From assembly GCA_965279295.1 (NCBI GenBank), contig CBDIHQ010000017.1: a stretch of DNA of 64,000 nt; one strand, written 5' to 3'. Under the pieces are notes generated by a model. It searched no databases and had not been told where the DNA came from. It saw nothing but the letters and a program-made list of their open reading frames with translations. Within the stretch, counting starts at the first letter, position 1. Each line of letters starts with the position of its first letter. This document shows, piece after piece, positions 15,977-25,280 of this stretch. Made by a program: the position numbers and the translations under genes. This DNA is from Aquabacter sp965279295. GTDB taxonomy: Bacteria > Pseudomonadota > Alphaproteobacteria > Rhizobiales > Xanthobacteraceae.

Positions 15977-17917
15977 ATGGCCTTAGTCAAAAGCGCGAAA
16001 ATCACGACGCGGGCTCGGGCGGCCGCTTCAGACGCAGTTTTGCCGGCAGCAATTCCGGTTCCGGCTCAGGCTAAGGCTCCGCTTCCATCCGTTAGCCAAC
16101 TGACTCAGCCGACTCACGATAAGCTATCCGAGCGGCTGTCTGCCGCGATCGAGGAACTCGGGAGCGGGCTGGGCGAGGCATCTGCCGCAGCCGAGCAGCT
16201 TCGTCGGTCGATGGAGCAGATCGGCAGCGGTGCGGAAGAGGCAGCGAGCGCGGCTCAGGAGCAACTCGCCGCCATCACGCAGATGAGCCGCAATTTTGGT
16301 GCCGCACGAATCCACGCCGACGCGTCTCGGCGCAGGACCGAGAGCGTCCAGCAAGTACTGACCGAAACCACCGTTCAGATCACCACGACTGTAACCGCCA
16401 TCGGGCAAAACGCTGAACGGCAGGGCGCTTCGGTCGCGGCCATTTCCGAACTCGAGCGGCGTGCGCAGGACATCGCCAAGATCACGCGCACCGTCAGCAG
16501 CCTTTCGGACCAGACCAGTATGCTGGCCCTGAATGCCGCCATCGAGGCCGCGCGTGCGGGTGATCACGGGCGCGGTTTCGCGGTGGTTGCGGAGGAAGTC
16601 CGGGCGCTGGCCGAGCAGTCGGATCTGAGCGCGCAAGAGGTCCAGAGGCTGGCCGATCTCATCGGCAACGACGTTCGCGCAGTGGCGGCCTCTGTCCAGA
16701 GTGCGGCGCAGATGGCGGCTGAAGAGGCCAAGGCGGCCCTGGGCGTGATTGAAACGCTTGAGGCGATTCATCTCGATATGAACCGGCTCGCGGAAGGCAG
16801 CGAGGAGACGCTGGCCGCTGCCGTCGAAGCCGAGCGCGGCGCCGTCGAGGCGCAGCGTGGCGCCGAGCAGGTGGCATCCGCAGCGGAGCAGCAGGCCGGG
16901 GCCGCGAACCAATCGCAGCAGGGGATTCTTCAGCAGGTCCTGGCGCTCGACCAGGGGCAGACCGCCGTGCAGGTGGTCACCGCCCTGACCGAAGCGGTGC
17001 GTTCCGGAGGCGCTGATAGCGCCGCTGCCGAGCAGATCAGCGCAACGGCGGAGCAGCTTTCGGCGACCATCCAGGAGCTTTCGAGCGCTTCTGCAGAGAT
17101 CATGGCTGGTGTCGAGCAGATCAGCCGTGGGGCTCAGCAACAGGCGTCAGCCACTCAGCAGACATCCGCCGCTTTGACGCAGATCGAGGCGAGCGCCAAC
17201 CTAGCCAAACGAAATGCCGAGATCGCGAGCGAGCGCGCGCAACTCATAACTTCCGCATTGCAGGACAGCCGCGCCTCGCTGGATAGTTTGTCCCGAGGCA
17301 TGAATGGCACTTTGGAGGCGGCGCACGCCAACCTGACGACGATTGTGCGCATCGAGAGCCTGGGGCGGACAATCGAGAAGACGGTCGATGCCATTACCCT
17401 GGTCGCGGTCCAGACCACCATGCTTGCAGTCAGCGGCGCGGTGGAAGCCGCCCGCGCCGGCGAGTTCGGACGCGGCTTTGCGGTGGTCTCCAAGGACATT
17501 CGCTCCCTGGCGAAAGAGGCCTCGGACAGCATGGGCAGCATCAAGGACACGGTTCGCGGCATCCTCGATCAGATCGGGGCGCTGAAGCGTGACCTTGAGC
17601 AGCTGGTCACGGCTTCGGAAGCGCAGTTGCAGAACAACGGCGCCATCTTCGCCACGCTACAGAGGCTTGACGGGGACATCGCCGCCTTGAACGCGGCGGC
17701 CATGCAAATTCTCTACGGTGTCGGAGAAACGCTTTCGGCGGTGGTCGAGACGGGAACCGGCGCGCGGCAGGTGTCCGCTGCCGCTGAAGAGGCGAGCGTA
17801 GCGTCCAGGCAGGCCGCGATAGCCGCAGCCGAGCAGGCCAAGGGCGCCGAGGAACTGGCGGCCGCGATCGAGGAGATCGCGTCGCTGGCGGACGAACTGA
17901 AGACCCAGAATGGGTGA
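15977..17917 (+). CDS. Soluble chemoreceptor with two tandem MCP signalling hairpins
   Basis: A 646-residue, almost entirely coiled-coil protein rich in Ala, Gln and Glu. It has no transmembrane segment and no recognisable sensor domain. The first hairpin tip (about residues 173-215) has QTSMLALNAAIEAARAGDHG. The second (about 473-517) has QTTMLAVSGAVEAARAGEFG. The two tips are exactly 300 residues apart, and the flanking helices also align, so the protein arose by internal duplication. In the second tip the conserved LNAA is VSGA, so it may have lost normal kinase or trimer contacts. It heads the chemosensory operon and overlaps the next gene by 8 bases. It probably senses a cytoplasmic signal or acts as a scaffold. 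Confidence 0.9.
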   Translation: MALVKSAKITTRARAAASDAVLPAAIPVPAQAKAPLPSVSQLTQPTHDKLSERLSAAIEELGSGLGEASAAAEQLRRSMEQIGSGAEEAASAAQEQLAAITQMSRNFGAARIHADASRRRTESVQQVLTETTVQITTTVTAIGQNAERQGASVAAISELERRAQDIAKITRTVSSLSDQTSMLALNAAIEAARAGDHGRGFAVVAEEVRALAEQSDLSAQEVQRLADLIGNDVRAVAASVQSAAQMAAEEAKAALGVIETLEAIHLDMNRLAEGSEETLAAAVEAERGAVEAQRGAEQVASAAEQQAGAANQSQQGILQQVLALDQGQTAVQVVTALTEAVRSGGADSAAAEQISATAEQLSATIQELSSASAEIMAGVEQISRGAQQQASATQQTSAALTQIEASANLAKRNAEIASERAQLITSALQDSRASLDSLSRGMNGTLEAAHANLTTIVRIESLGRTIEKTVDAITLVAVQTTMLAVSGAVEAARAGEFGRGFAVVSKDIRSLAKEASDSMGSIKDTVRGILDQIGALKRDLEQLVTASEAQLQNNGAIFATLQRLDGDIAALNAAAMQILYGVGETLSAVVETGTGARQVSAAAEEASVASRQAAIAAAEQAKGAEELAAAIEEIASLADELKTQNG

Positions 17918-19439
17918 GGCCATCCAACCGTCCTGGGGGGCGACCGGCGAACAGCGCCGTTTTCTGACCTTCCGGTCGGATGCCGACCTCTATGCCCTGC
18001 CGGTCGAAATGGTCAGTGAAGTCATCACCGTGCCGCAGGTGGCACGCATCCCCCTAAGTCCCAAGAGCCTCCTCGGCATCGGCAATTTGCGCGGCAGTTC
18101 GCTCGCCCTCGCCAGCCTTCGCGGCCTGCTGGAGCGCGACATCGCAAGCGCCGAGCGCACCGGCGTCGCGATCGTGCTTCAGGGCGAGGCCGCCGTCGCA
18201 TTCACGGTGGACAAGGTCGAGGCGCTTGTCACCGTGGATGTCGGGACCATCGAGACCCGCCATGCGGAACTTGCCGCGGCGCCAGGCGAACAATTGCGCG
18301 GCACCTTTCCCTACCGCGCGGGCGAAGCGGGTGCCGTCGCAAAAATCCTCGACATCAAAGGCTTGATCGGGCGCGCGTTCGCGCGGCGCGCATCTGAGCC
18401 GCGCCGCTCCGCCGCTCCGGTTCAAGTCGCTGTCGCGCATCAGGACGGTGCGGCGTACCACGGACGCATGGTGACGTTCGAGATCGCCGGCCAGGAGTTC
18501 GCCCTCGCGCTCGAGGATGCGCGCGAGATCGTTCCCGTCCCCGAACGGTTGACCCTGGTGCCTCGGGCCGAAGCCCTGGTCATCGGCATGATGCCCCACC
18601 GCGAGTCTCTGCTGCCTTTATTCTCCCTGCGGGGCCTGCTCGGCCTGCCGATGGTCGAGCGGTATGGCCGGGAAAAAATCATCGTCGCCAACGTCCACGG
18701 CGCCCTTGTCGGGTTGCTGGTGGACCGTCTGCGCTCCGTTATCAGCATCGACCCGGCTCTCATGGAGGCGGTGCCATCGTTGCTGGCGGCCCGAACCGGC
18801 GGCGAGGCGCGGATCAAGTCCATCTACCGCGCTGACGAGGGGAGCAGGATGATTTCCGTTCTCGCTCCCGAGCACTTGTTCCGGGAGGACGTGATGCAGC
18901 GTTTGGCTGCCGGGAATGACCCCTCGTCCGTCAACCCCTTAGGCGGCACGGAAGAAACGCGCACTATGCATTTCCTGGTTTTCCGGCTGGGCGAGAGCGA
19001 GTTCGGACTTCCTGTCGAAGCGGTGGATGAAGTGGCGCCCGTGCCGGCCCAGTTCACGCGCCTGCCGAAGACACCGGCGTTTCTGGAGGGGGTCGTCAAC
19101 CTGCGGGGCGAGGTTCTGCCGGTCATCGATCAGCGGCGGCGGTTCGACATGCCGGCGCTCGACCCGGGCGCCACGCGTCGGCTCGTGGTCGTGCGCACCG
19201 CCGACCATCGCGCCGGGATCATCGTCGACGGCGTGTCGCATGTCCTGCGAACCTCGCAAGACATGATCGAGCCGGCGCCGGATCTTGCCGGAGAGGAGAA
19301 CCGCCTGGTGTCCGGTGTCGTCAACCTGCCGGCGGAAGCGCGCATGGTGCTTCTGCTCGACCCGAATGAGCTTCTGACGCGAACCGAGCAGTCGCTGCTC
19401 GGTGCATTTGACGCTGATCAAGAGACGGTCGATTTGTGA
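17910..19439 (+). CDS. Triple CheW-domain coupling protein
   Basis: A 509-residue protein made of three CheW folds: about residues 16-155 (RRFLTFRSDADLYALPVEMV), 186-325 (RMVTFEIAGQEFALALEDA) and 352-495 (MHFLVFRLGESEFGLPVEAV, then FLEGVVNLRGEVLPVID). Only the third keeps a complete GVVNLRG-type motif; the first has GIGNLRGS and the second is diverged (GMMPHRES). CheW links receptors to CheA, so three linked copies could bridge several receptor tips or kinases. Its start overlaps the receptor stop by 8 bases and its end overlaps cheB by a GTGA. No separate single-domain CheW is in the operon. Confidence 0.9.
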   Translation: MGEAIQPSWGATGEQRRFLTFRSDADLYALPVEMVSEVITVPQVARIPLSPKSLLGIGNLRGSSLALASLRGLLERDIASAERTGVAIVLQGEAAVAFTVDKVEALVTVDVGTIETRHAELAAAPGEQLRGTFPYRAGEAGAVAKILDIKGLIGRAFARRASEPRRSAAPVQVAVAHQDGAAYHGRMVTFEIAGQEFALALEDAREIVPVPERLTLVPRAEALVIGMMPHRESLLPLFSLRGLLGLPMVERYGREKIIVANVHGALVGLLVDRLRSVISIDPALMEAVPSLLAARTGGEARIKSIYRADEGSRMISVLAPEHLFREDVMQRLAAGNDPSSVNPLGGTEETRTMHFLVFRLGESEFGLPVEAVDEVAPVPAQFTRLPKTPAFLEGVVNLRGEVLPVIDQRRRFDMPALDPGATRRLVVVRTADHRAGIIVDGVSHVLRTSQDMIEPAPDLAGEENRLVSGVVNLPAEARMVLLLDPNELLTRTEQSLLGAFDADQETVDL

Positions 19440-20527
19440 TCAAGATTCTCGTGGTCGATGATTCCGCTTTGGTCCGCAAGCTGCTGGGACAGGTGCTGGC
19501 TGCTGAGCCGGATTTCGAGGTTCAGTTCGCGAGAAACGGCATCGAGGCGCTCGCCCAGATGGCGATGTTCAAGCCCGATGTCATCACCCTCGACATCCAC
19601 ATGCCCGAGATGGACGGGCTGACCTGCCTGGACCGCATTATGCTGGAGCGGCCGTGTGCCGTGGTCATGGTGTCTTCGCTGACGGCGGCGGGAGCGGATG
19701 CCACGCTGGAGGCGCTGCGCTTGGGTGCCGTAGACTTCGTTGCCAAGCCGGTGGGCGCCGTATCCCTGCACATCGAGAAGATGGCAGCCGAATTGGTGGC
19801 GAAGGTGCGCTCCGCGTCCCAGGCCAAGCTCAAGGCCAGCCTGAGGCTGAAGGAGCGGGTGCGCCACCGGATCGGCATGCGTGCCGCGTCCGTCCTCAAA
19901 CCGGAAACGCAGGAGCGCAGCGCAACGACGTCGGCGCGGGCGTCCGGCGATGGCCTGCTGCTCGTGGGCACATCCACCGGTGGGCCGCCCGCTCTGGAAA
20001 CGCTGCTGACGGCGCTGCCCGCCAATTTTCCCTGGCCGGTCCTGGTTGCCCAGCACATGCCGGCAACCTTCACGGGCCCGCTGTCCCAACGGCTGAACAA
20101 ATTGTGTGCCGTTACGGTAACGGAGGTCTCACGGCCGACGCTGCTGGAGCCGGGCCATGTCTATATCGGGCGCGGCGATGCCGACCTTATCCTTTCGCAG
20201 CGCAGCGGTGGGCTGATGGCCATGGCGGCGCCCTCCCAGCCGGGATATCCTTGGCATCCAAGCACGGACCGTCTGGTGCGCAGCGCAATGGAGCATGTGC
20301 CTGCAAGCCAACTCATCGGCGTCCTCATGACGGGGATGGGAAATGATGGCGCGGAGGCGATGACCCTGTTGCGAGAGCAAGGCGGGCGCACGATCGCGGA
20401 GGCCGAGGAAACCGCTGTCGTCTGGGGCATGCCCGGCGATCTGGTCCGCAGGAATGGGGCCGATTTCATCGTGCCGCTTTCCGCCATATCCCGCTGCGTT
20501 CTCGGCTTGGTGCCACGATGCCCTTGA
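19436..20527 (+). CDS. cheB: Chemotaxis protein-glutamate methylesterase CheB
   Basis: A 363-residue protein with an N-terminal receiver domain (VVDDSALVR; phospho-acceptor Asp 53 in TLDIHMPEMDG; Lys in AKPVG), a linker, and a methylesterase domain. The catalytic triad is visible as Ser 180 (VGTSTGGPPAL), His 207 (AQHMPATF) and Asp 304 (GMGNDGAEAM). It removes methyl groups from receptor glutamates when phosphorylated by CheA. The start is a GTG overlapping the stop of the triple-CheW gene. The paired methyltransferase CheR is two genes downstream. Confidence 0.95.
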   Translation: MIKILVVDDSALVRKLLGQVLAAEPDFEVQFARNGIEALAQMAMFKPDVITLDIHMPEMDGLTCLDRIMLERPCAVVMVSSLTAAGADATLEALRLGAVDFVAKPVGAVSLHIEKMAAELVAKVRSASQAKLKASLRLKERVRHRIGMRAASVLKPETQERSATTSARASGDGLLLVGTSTGGPPALETLLTALPANFPWPVLVAQHMPATFTGPLSQRLNKLCAVTVTEVSRPTLLEPGHVYIGRGDADLILSQRSGGLMAMAAPSQPGYPWHPSTDRLVRSAMEHVPASQLIGVLMTGMGNDGAEAMTLLREQGGRTIAEAEETAVVWGMPGDLVRRNGADFIVPLSAISRCVLGLVPRCP

Positions 20528-21135
20528 TCCGCAAGCCCACATCGATCGCTGTTGAGCACCCCGCGTCGGCGCGTCCGAGCCTTGCCAGTGGCACGAGCGA
20601 GGAGCGTTGGGCGGCCGCGCGTGCCGCCGGCGCCTCGGTGGAAAACACCGCATCGCTGAAGGCGGCGCTTTCCGAGGAGAAGGACCCCAGGGTCCGCGAG
20701 GCGATCTTTACCAGCCTGGCGCTCATCAATACCGATGAGAGTGCCGCGGTGCTGTTTCACCATTTGCGATCGGACGACGCCCGCATGCGAACCGGCGCGC
20801 TGGATGCGCTGCGGACGATGCCCGAGCGGATCGTCAGCCATCTGCCGGACCTGCTGGCGGACCCGGATTCGGACGTGCGCGTGCTGGCCTGCGACCTCTG
20901 CCGTGGCGTGCCGACCGCAGCTTTGCAAGGCATGCTGGGCCACCTGCTGGCACATGAAGTCGAGGCCAATGTCTGCGCCGCAGCGGTGGATGTCCTTGCC
21001 GACTGTGGCGGCGAGGAGGTCCTTCCCGGCCTCGCACAATGTGCAGAGCGCTTCGGCGCAGACCCCTTCCTGGGCTTTTCCATCAAAATCGCGATCGATC
21101 GCATCGCTTCGCAGAAATCCTCCCGGCGTGAATGA
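20518..21135 (+). CDS. HEAT-repeat protein of the chemosensory operon
   Basis: A 205-residue protein built of repeated helix pairs, with stretches such as DPRVREAIFTSLALI, DARMRTGALDALRTM and DSDVRVLACDLCRG spaced about 30 residues apart. This is the HEAT/PBS-lyase-repeat pattern. Such proteins bind other proteins, and here it would be a regulator or adaptor between CheB and CheR. It overlaps cheB by 10 bases and cheR by 8, so its expression is tied to theirs. No enzymatic residues are visible. HEAT-repeat proteins occur in some alternative-function chemosensory operons, but its exact role is unknown. Confidence 0.85.
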   Translation: MPLIRKPTSIAVEHPASARPSLASGTSEERWAAARAAGASVENTASLKAALSEEKDPRVREAIFTSLALINTDESAAVLFHHLRSDDARMRTGALDALRTMPERIVSHLPDLLADPDSDVRVLACDLCRGVPTAALQGMLGHLLAHEVEANVCAAAVDVLADCGGEEVLPGLAQCAERFGADPFLGFSIKIAIDRIASQKSSRRE

Positions 21136-21976
21136 GCCCGGAGAAAGCGACGAGGAGTTCCGCAGGCTCTGCGACTTCCTCTACCGGCGGACCGGAATGC
21201 TTTTTTCCGACAACAAGCGCTATTTCGTGCAGCGTCGGATCGCCGAGCGCATGGCCGCCACGGGCTCAAGCTCGTTCGCTTCGTACTTTGCCCGGCTGCG
21301 AAGTGATGTGGCCGGCGAGATCGAGCAGTTCGTCAACGCCTTCACGGTCAACGAGACCTATTTTTATCGCGAGGACCACCAGTTCCGCTGCCTCACCTCC
21401 GACCTGCTGAACCGGCGGGTAAAACTCAAGAAGCCCGGAGAGCCGATCCGCATCTGGTCCGCGCCGTGCTCGACCGGAGAGGAGGCCTATTCGATTGCCA
21501 TGTGGCTGCTGGAGAACTGGCCGCAGGTGGATCAGTACGATGTGGAAATCATTGGCTCCGATATCGATACAGCGGTACTGGAGGCGGCGCGGGCCGGCAT
21601 TTACGGTCGGCGGGCCTTGATGCGGCTTTCGGATGATCTGGTGGCAAAATATTTCACGCAGACCGGGCCCGAAACCTGGCAGATCATCAACGAACTGCGT
21701 GAGTCCGTCCGCTTCACCCCGGTCAATCTGTCCAAGCCGGGTCAGACACGCGATCATGGCATCTTCGACGTCGTGTTCTGCCGGAATATGCTGATCTACT
21801 TCGACGATACGTCGCGCCGGATCGCCGCAGAAAATTTGTCCGACAACCTGGCGCCGGGTGGATATCTTTGCCTGGGTCACGCGGAATCCATGAGCCGCAT
21901 ATCGTCGCTTTTCGACGTGCGCCGCTATGCCGATGCCATCGTCTATCAGAAGCCGGGAGGAGGCACCGATGGCTGA
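21128..21976 (+). CDS. cheR: Chemotaxis protein methyltransferase CheR
   Basis: A 282-residue SAM-dependent methyltransferase. The small N-terminal helical domain includes RRIAERMAATG and FTVNETYFYRE. The catalytic domain has IWSAPCSTGEEAYSIAMWL for SAM binding and DVVFCRNMLIYFD. It methylates receptor glutamates and opposes CheB. The start is taken as GTG 21128, overlapping the HEAT gene. A nearby ATG at 21132 is out of frame, and the longer open frame back to 20735 is antisense-like and rejected. Its end overlaps cheY by 8 bases. Confidence 0.95.
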   Translation: MNEPGESDEEFRRLCDFLYRRTGMLFSDNKRYFVQRRIAERMAATGSSSFASYFARLRSDVAGEIEQFVNAFTVNETYFYREDHQFRCLTSDLLNRRVKLKKPGEPIRIWSAPCSTGEEAYSIAMWLLENWPQVDQYDVEIIGSDIDTAVLEAARAGIYGRRALMRLSDDLVAKYFTQTGPETWQIINELRESVRFTPVNLSKPGQTRDHGIFDVVFCRNMLIYFDDTSRRIAAENLSDNLAPGGYLCLGHAESMSRISSLFDVRRYADAIVYQKPGGGTDG

Positions 21977-22358
21977 GGTGGCGGCAAAGCGCATCCTCGT
22001 GGTGGATGATGCCGGCTTGGTTCGGCTCTATTATCGCCAAGCCTTGGAAGCCGCCGGCCATGGGGTCGACGAGGCGCTCAACGGCTTGGAAGCGTTGGAG
22101 AAACTGCTCCAGGATCCGGTCGACCTCGTGATTGTCGACGTGAACATGCCGCAGATGGACGGCTTCACCTTCGTCCAGACCCTGCGGCGGCAGGATCATC
22201 CCCTCTGCGCGACGCCGGTGCTGATGATCAGCACGGAATCAGGACCACAGGATTTCGCTGCGGCGCGGGCGGCGGGCGCCAATTTCTATATGGTCAAGCC
22301 GGTGAGCCAGCCCGCCTTGGTTGAATACGCGACGCTCATGTGCGGAGCCGGCGTGTGA
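21969..22358 (+). CDS. cheY: CheY-like response regulator (first copy)
   Basis: A 129-residue single receiver domain. It has acidic residues in ILVVDDAGLV, phospho-acceptor Asp 57 in VIVDVNMPQMDG, a switch Ser/Thr in MISTESG and the conserved Lys in MVKPVS. There is no output domain, so it acts by protein binding, probably as output or phosphate sink of the downstream CheA. The ATG overlaps the cheR stop by 8 bases, and the end overlaps cheA by a GTGA. Confidence 0.93.
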   Translation: MAEVAAKRILVVDDAGLVRLYYRQALEAAGHGVDEALNGLEALEKLLQDPVDLVIVDVNMPQMDGFTFVQTLRRQDHPLCATPVLMISTESGPQDFAAARAAGANFYMVKPVSQPALVEYATLMCGAGV

Positions 22359-24577
22359 ACGAACTGCTCGAACAATTCCTCATTGAGTGCCGCGAGCTGG
22401 TTGCGCAGGCCACCGACGATCTGCTTATCCTCGAGCGGGCGCCCGATGACGCGGAGCGCCTCGGCTCCGTGTTCCGCGCATTCCACACGCTCAAGGGCGC
22501 CGCCGGGATCATGGATTTCGACGCCATGGCCCACGCGCTGCACGCGGCCGAGGATGTGCTTTCGCGCTCGCGGGCGGGCGAGGAGCCCATAACGCCGGCG
22601 CGGGTTGGAGACTATCTGACGTGTCTGGATCAGGTGGTGCAGTGGCTGGACCAGATGGAGGCGACGGGCGAGCCACCCGCCGATGCCCAGGCGAGCGCAG
22701 CGGCGATCGTTGCCCGGTTCACCACGCCGCCCTCCATCAACGCCGAGCCCCAGGTTGAGAGGGACGATCCTTGGGAGAGCCGGCTACGCGCCGCAGCGCC
22801 CCTGGAAGCCGTGTCCGCCCGGACCGCCCTGCGTTATCGGCCAAGTGCCGACTGCTTCTTCCAGGGCGAAGACCCGCTGGAACGCATCGAGACCATTCCC
22901 GGCTTGCTTGCCCTTCGCCTGGAACACGCCGGCGCCCCGGCCGCTCTGGAGGACATGGACCCTTTCACTTGCGCTCTGGTCTTCCTCGCGCTCCTGTCCA
23001 CCCCGAGTGAAGCCATTGCCAAGCTGTTCGCGGATATCCCGGACCAGGTGGAGATCGTGGCCCTCGGGGGTCCCGAGACGGCAGGCGGTGAAGGCGTAAT
23101 CTTGTCCGCTCCGGCGCGGGAATTGCTGGAAGCGCAGGTCTTGCTTTTGGCCGAGCCTGCCGGCGATGGGGTGAGGGGACGCCTGTTCTCTGCCGGCCAA
23201 GTCGCAGTCAATGTGCTGCGCCATGTCGGCGCTTTCGCGCTTGCGGAACGCGTGGCGCTTGCTCGCGTGGCGAGCGAAGCCTCAGGCGACGTCACGGCCC
23301 TCTCCCTGGCCATTTCCTCTATTCTGGCCCCCACCGACCCTGACGAACCCGACGATCCTGTCGGCGAGGCCGAGGGGGCGGAAACGCGAGCGACCCAGGA
23401 AACTTCGGCGCGCACCCTTCGTGTCGATGTGGAGCGGATCGACGCCCTGGTGAAGCTGACCGGCGAACTGACGATTGCGAAGAATGCTGTCGGGCATTTC
23501 TCGACGCTGGCGCAGAAGGGGACTGACCTCGCCACCATCGCCGCCGGGCTGAAAGACCAGCATGCGGTGCTGGACCGGCTGCTGGATGAATTGCAAAGCG
23601 CGGTGCTGCGCCTGAGGGTGCTGCCGCTTCGCCATGTCTTCCAACGCTTCCCGCGTCTGGTGCGCGAGATTTCCGCTGAACTGGGTAAGCGGGTTCAGCT
23701 TGTCACGCAGGGCGATGCCACGGAGGCCGACAAGGCCATCGTGGAAGCCCTGTTCGAACCTCTGCTCCATGTGGTCCGCAACGCACTCGACCACGGCATC
23801 CAGAATGCCGCACAACGCGCCGATGCGGGGAAACCGGCTCTTGCAACGCTCCACCTGCGCGCGGCGCGAGACGGCGAGCATGTGGTCGTGGAGGTTCAGG
23901 ACGACGGCGCCGGCATCAATCTCGCGCGGGTTCGGCAGATTGCTGTCGCGCGTGGCATCGTCACCGCCGAGGACCTCGCCGCCATGAGCGATGCCCAGGC
24001 GACCGATCTCATCTTCCTGCCGGGCTTCTCGACCGCCCAGACCGTTACCGGATTGTCCGGCCGCGGGGTGGGCATGGATGCCGTTCGCGCCTCCGTAAAC
24101 CGGATGGGCGGCCAGGTCAGTGTGGAAACCCAGGCGGGCAGAGGCACGATCGTGCGCTTCATCCTGCCCTTCACGGTCATGGTGACGCGGGTCTTGACGG
24201 TCTATGCCGGCGAGCAGGTGTTCGGCATTCCGATGGACATGGTTGTGGAAACGGTCCGGGTGCCGCCGGCGCGGATCGCCGATATCGGGGCCGCGAAGGC
24301 CTTCTTCCTGCGCAACCGAACGGTGCCGCTGGTCTCACTGGCCGCCGCGCTGGGCGAGGCGGAGGGTCCGCGGCGGGACGGCGACATAACCGTGGTTGTC
24401 ATCGGGATGGGCGGGCAGATCGGCGGGCTGGCGGTGGACAGGCTGGGGGAGAGGCTCGATGTCATCCTCCAGCCCATGGAAGGCATCCTGGCTGGCATGC
24501 CGGGAATAGCCGGCACCACTCTTCTGGGCGACGGCAGGGTGCTGTTGGTGCTGGATGTGCAGGAGCTTCTCGCATGA
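22355..24577 (+). CDS. cheA: Chemotaxis histidine kinase CheA
   Basis: A 740-residue kinase. It has an HPt domain with phospho-acceptor His 44 (RAFHTLKGAAGIMDFDAM) and a P2-like domain around residues 150-270 (FFQGEDPLERIETIPGLLAL). The dimerisation helices carry RIDALVKLTGELTIAKNAV. The ATPase has the N box VVRNALDHGIQ, G1 DDGAGIN and G2 GRGVGMDAV. A C-terminal CheW-like domain has VFGIPMDMVVETV. The start is GTG 22355, overlapping the cheY stop. It phosphorylates the CheY and CheB proteins of this operon under receptor control. Confidence 0.95.
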   Translation: MNELLEQFLIECRELVAQATDDLLILERAPDDAERLGSVFRAFHTLKGAAGIMDFDAMAHALHAAEDVLSRSRAGEEPITPARVGDYLTCLDQVVQWLDQMEATGEPPADAQASAAAIVARFTTPPSINAEPQVERDDPWESRLRAAAPLEAVSARTALRYRPSADCFFQGEDPLERIETIPGLLALRLEHAGAPAALEDMDPFTCALVFLALLSTPSEAIAKLFADIPDQVEIVALGGPETAGGEGVILSAPARELLEAQVLLLAEPAGDGVRGRLFSAGQVAVNVLRHVGAFALAERVALARVASEASGDVTALSLAISSILAPTDPDEPDDPVGEAEGAETRATQETSARTLRVDVERIDALVKLTGELTIAKNAVGHFSTLAQKGTDLATIAAGLKDQHAVLDRLLDELQSAVLRLRVLPLRHVFQRFPRLVREISAELGKRVQLVTQGDATEADKAIVEALFEPLLHVVRNALDHGIQNAAQRADAGKPALATLHLRAARDGEHVVVEVQDDGAGINLARVRQIAVARGIVTAEDLAAMSDAQATDLIFLPGFSTAQTVTGLSGRGVGMDAVRASVNRMGGQVSVETQAGRGTIVRFILPFTVMVTRVLTVYAGEQVFGIPMDMVVETVRVPPARIADIGAAKAFFLRNRTVPLVSLAAALGEAEGPRRDGDITVVVIGMGGQIGGLAVDRLGERLDVILQPMEGILAGMPGIAGTTLLGDGRVLLVLDVQELLA

Positions 24578-24849
24578 CCGTACGGCTTGTCGATCCCACC
24601 CAGATTGTACTGGAAGGCCCCTGTCCGGCGGCGGATGCCGAAAGCCTCCTGGCCCATCTTGCGGCATCTCCCGCTGCAAGGGTGGATTGGCGTGCATGCC
24701 AGCAGGCGCATACCGCCGTCGTTCAAGTTCTGCTTGCGGCGGCATCGCGGGTCGATGGGCCGCCCGCCGGCGCGTTCCTGCGCGTCTGGATCGAGCCGGC
24801 GCTTCTTAAAAGCTCAGGCGATGCATCTTTGTCGGCGGCGGGGAGTTAA
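24574..24849 (+). CDS. Small STAS-like domain protein
   Basis: A 91-residue protein: IVLEGPCPAADAESLLAHLA, then VDWRACQQAHTAVVQVLLAAA. The strand-then-helix pattern with a polar turn before a long helix fits a minimal STAS (MlaB-like) domain, though the anti-sigma-factor-antagonist Ser is not clear. It overlaps cheA by an ATGA. STAS proteins often carry regulatory signals in such operons. The assignment rests on pattern and context and is only moderately sure. Confidence 0.65.
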   Translation: MTVRLVDPTQIVLEGPCPAADAESLLAHLAASPAARVDWRACQQAHTAVVQVLLAAASRVDGPPAGAFLRVWIEPALLKSSGDASLSAAGS

Positions 24850-24896
24850 GATACAAGAGGCTGAATTTTCAAGGGTTCATGCCTTCCGGAGAGCAC

Positions 24897-25280
24897 ATGA
24901 GCGTGACAGTATTAATCGTCGATGACAGCAAGCTGGCCCGGATGTCGGTCGCCAAGGCGCTCAAATCCCTCCATCCGGATTGGTCGCATGTCGAGGCGGC
25001 GAACGCTGACGAGGCCCTGGCGCTGGTGAAGCAGGGCAACGTCGCCATGGCGCTGCTGGACTTCAACATGCCGGGCCGCGACGGTCTCGCGCTCGCGGCC
25101 GAACTCAAGACCCTCTATCCTGATATGCCGGTGGCCATCATCTCGGCAAATCACCAAGAAGAAATTGTGAATAAAGCCAAAGGCATAGGCGCGTTTTTCT
25201 TGGGCAAGCCTGTAACCGTGGCATTGCTGCAATCGTTGTTAGGAAGCGTGGGTGGTCAACTGAAGCCGGTTACCACATGA
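24897..25280 (+). CDS. CheY-like response regulator (second copy)
   Basis: A 127-residue receiver domain with VLIVDDSKLARMSV, the phospho-acceptor Asp in LLDFNMPGRDG, a Ser in IISANHQ and the Lys in LGKPVT. It begins 47 bases after the STAS-like gene, the only sizeable gap in the operon. ATG 24897 is preceded by GGAG, and an in-frame ATG six codons upstream is less likely. It ends in an ATGA overlap with the CheC-type gene. The pairing suggests that this receiver is the direct target of that phosphatase. Confidence 0.92.
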   Translation: MSVTVLIVDDSKLARMSVAKALKSLHPDWSHVEAANADEALALVKQGNVAMALLDFNMPGRDGLALAAELKTLYPDMPVAIISANHQEEIVNKAKGIGAFFLGKPVTVALLQSLLGSVGGQLKPVTT

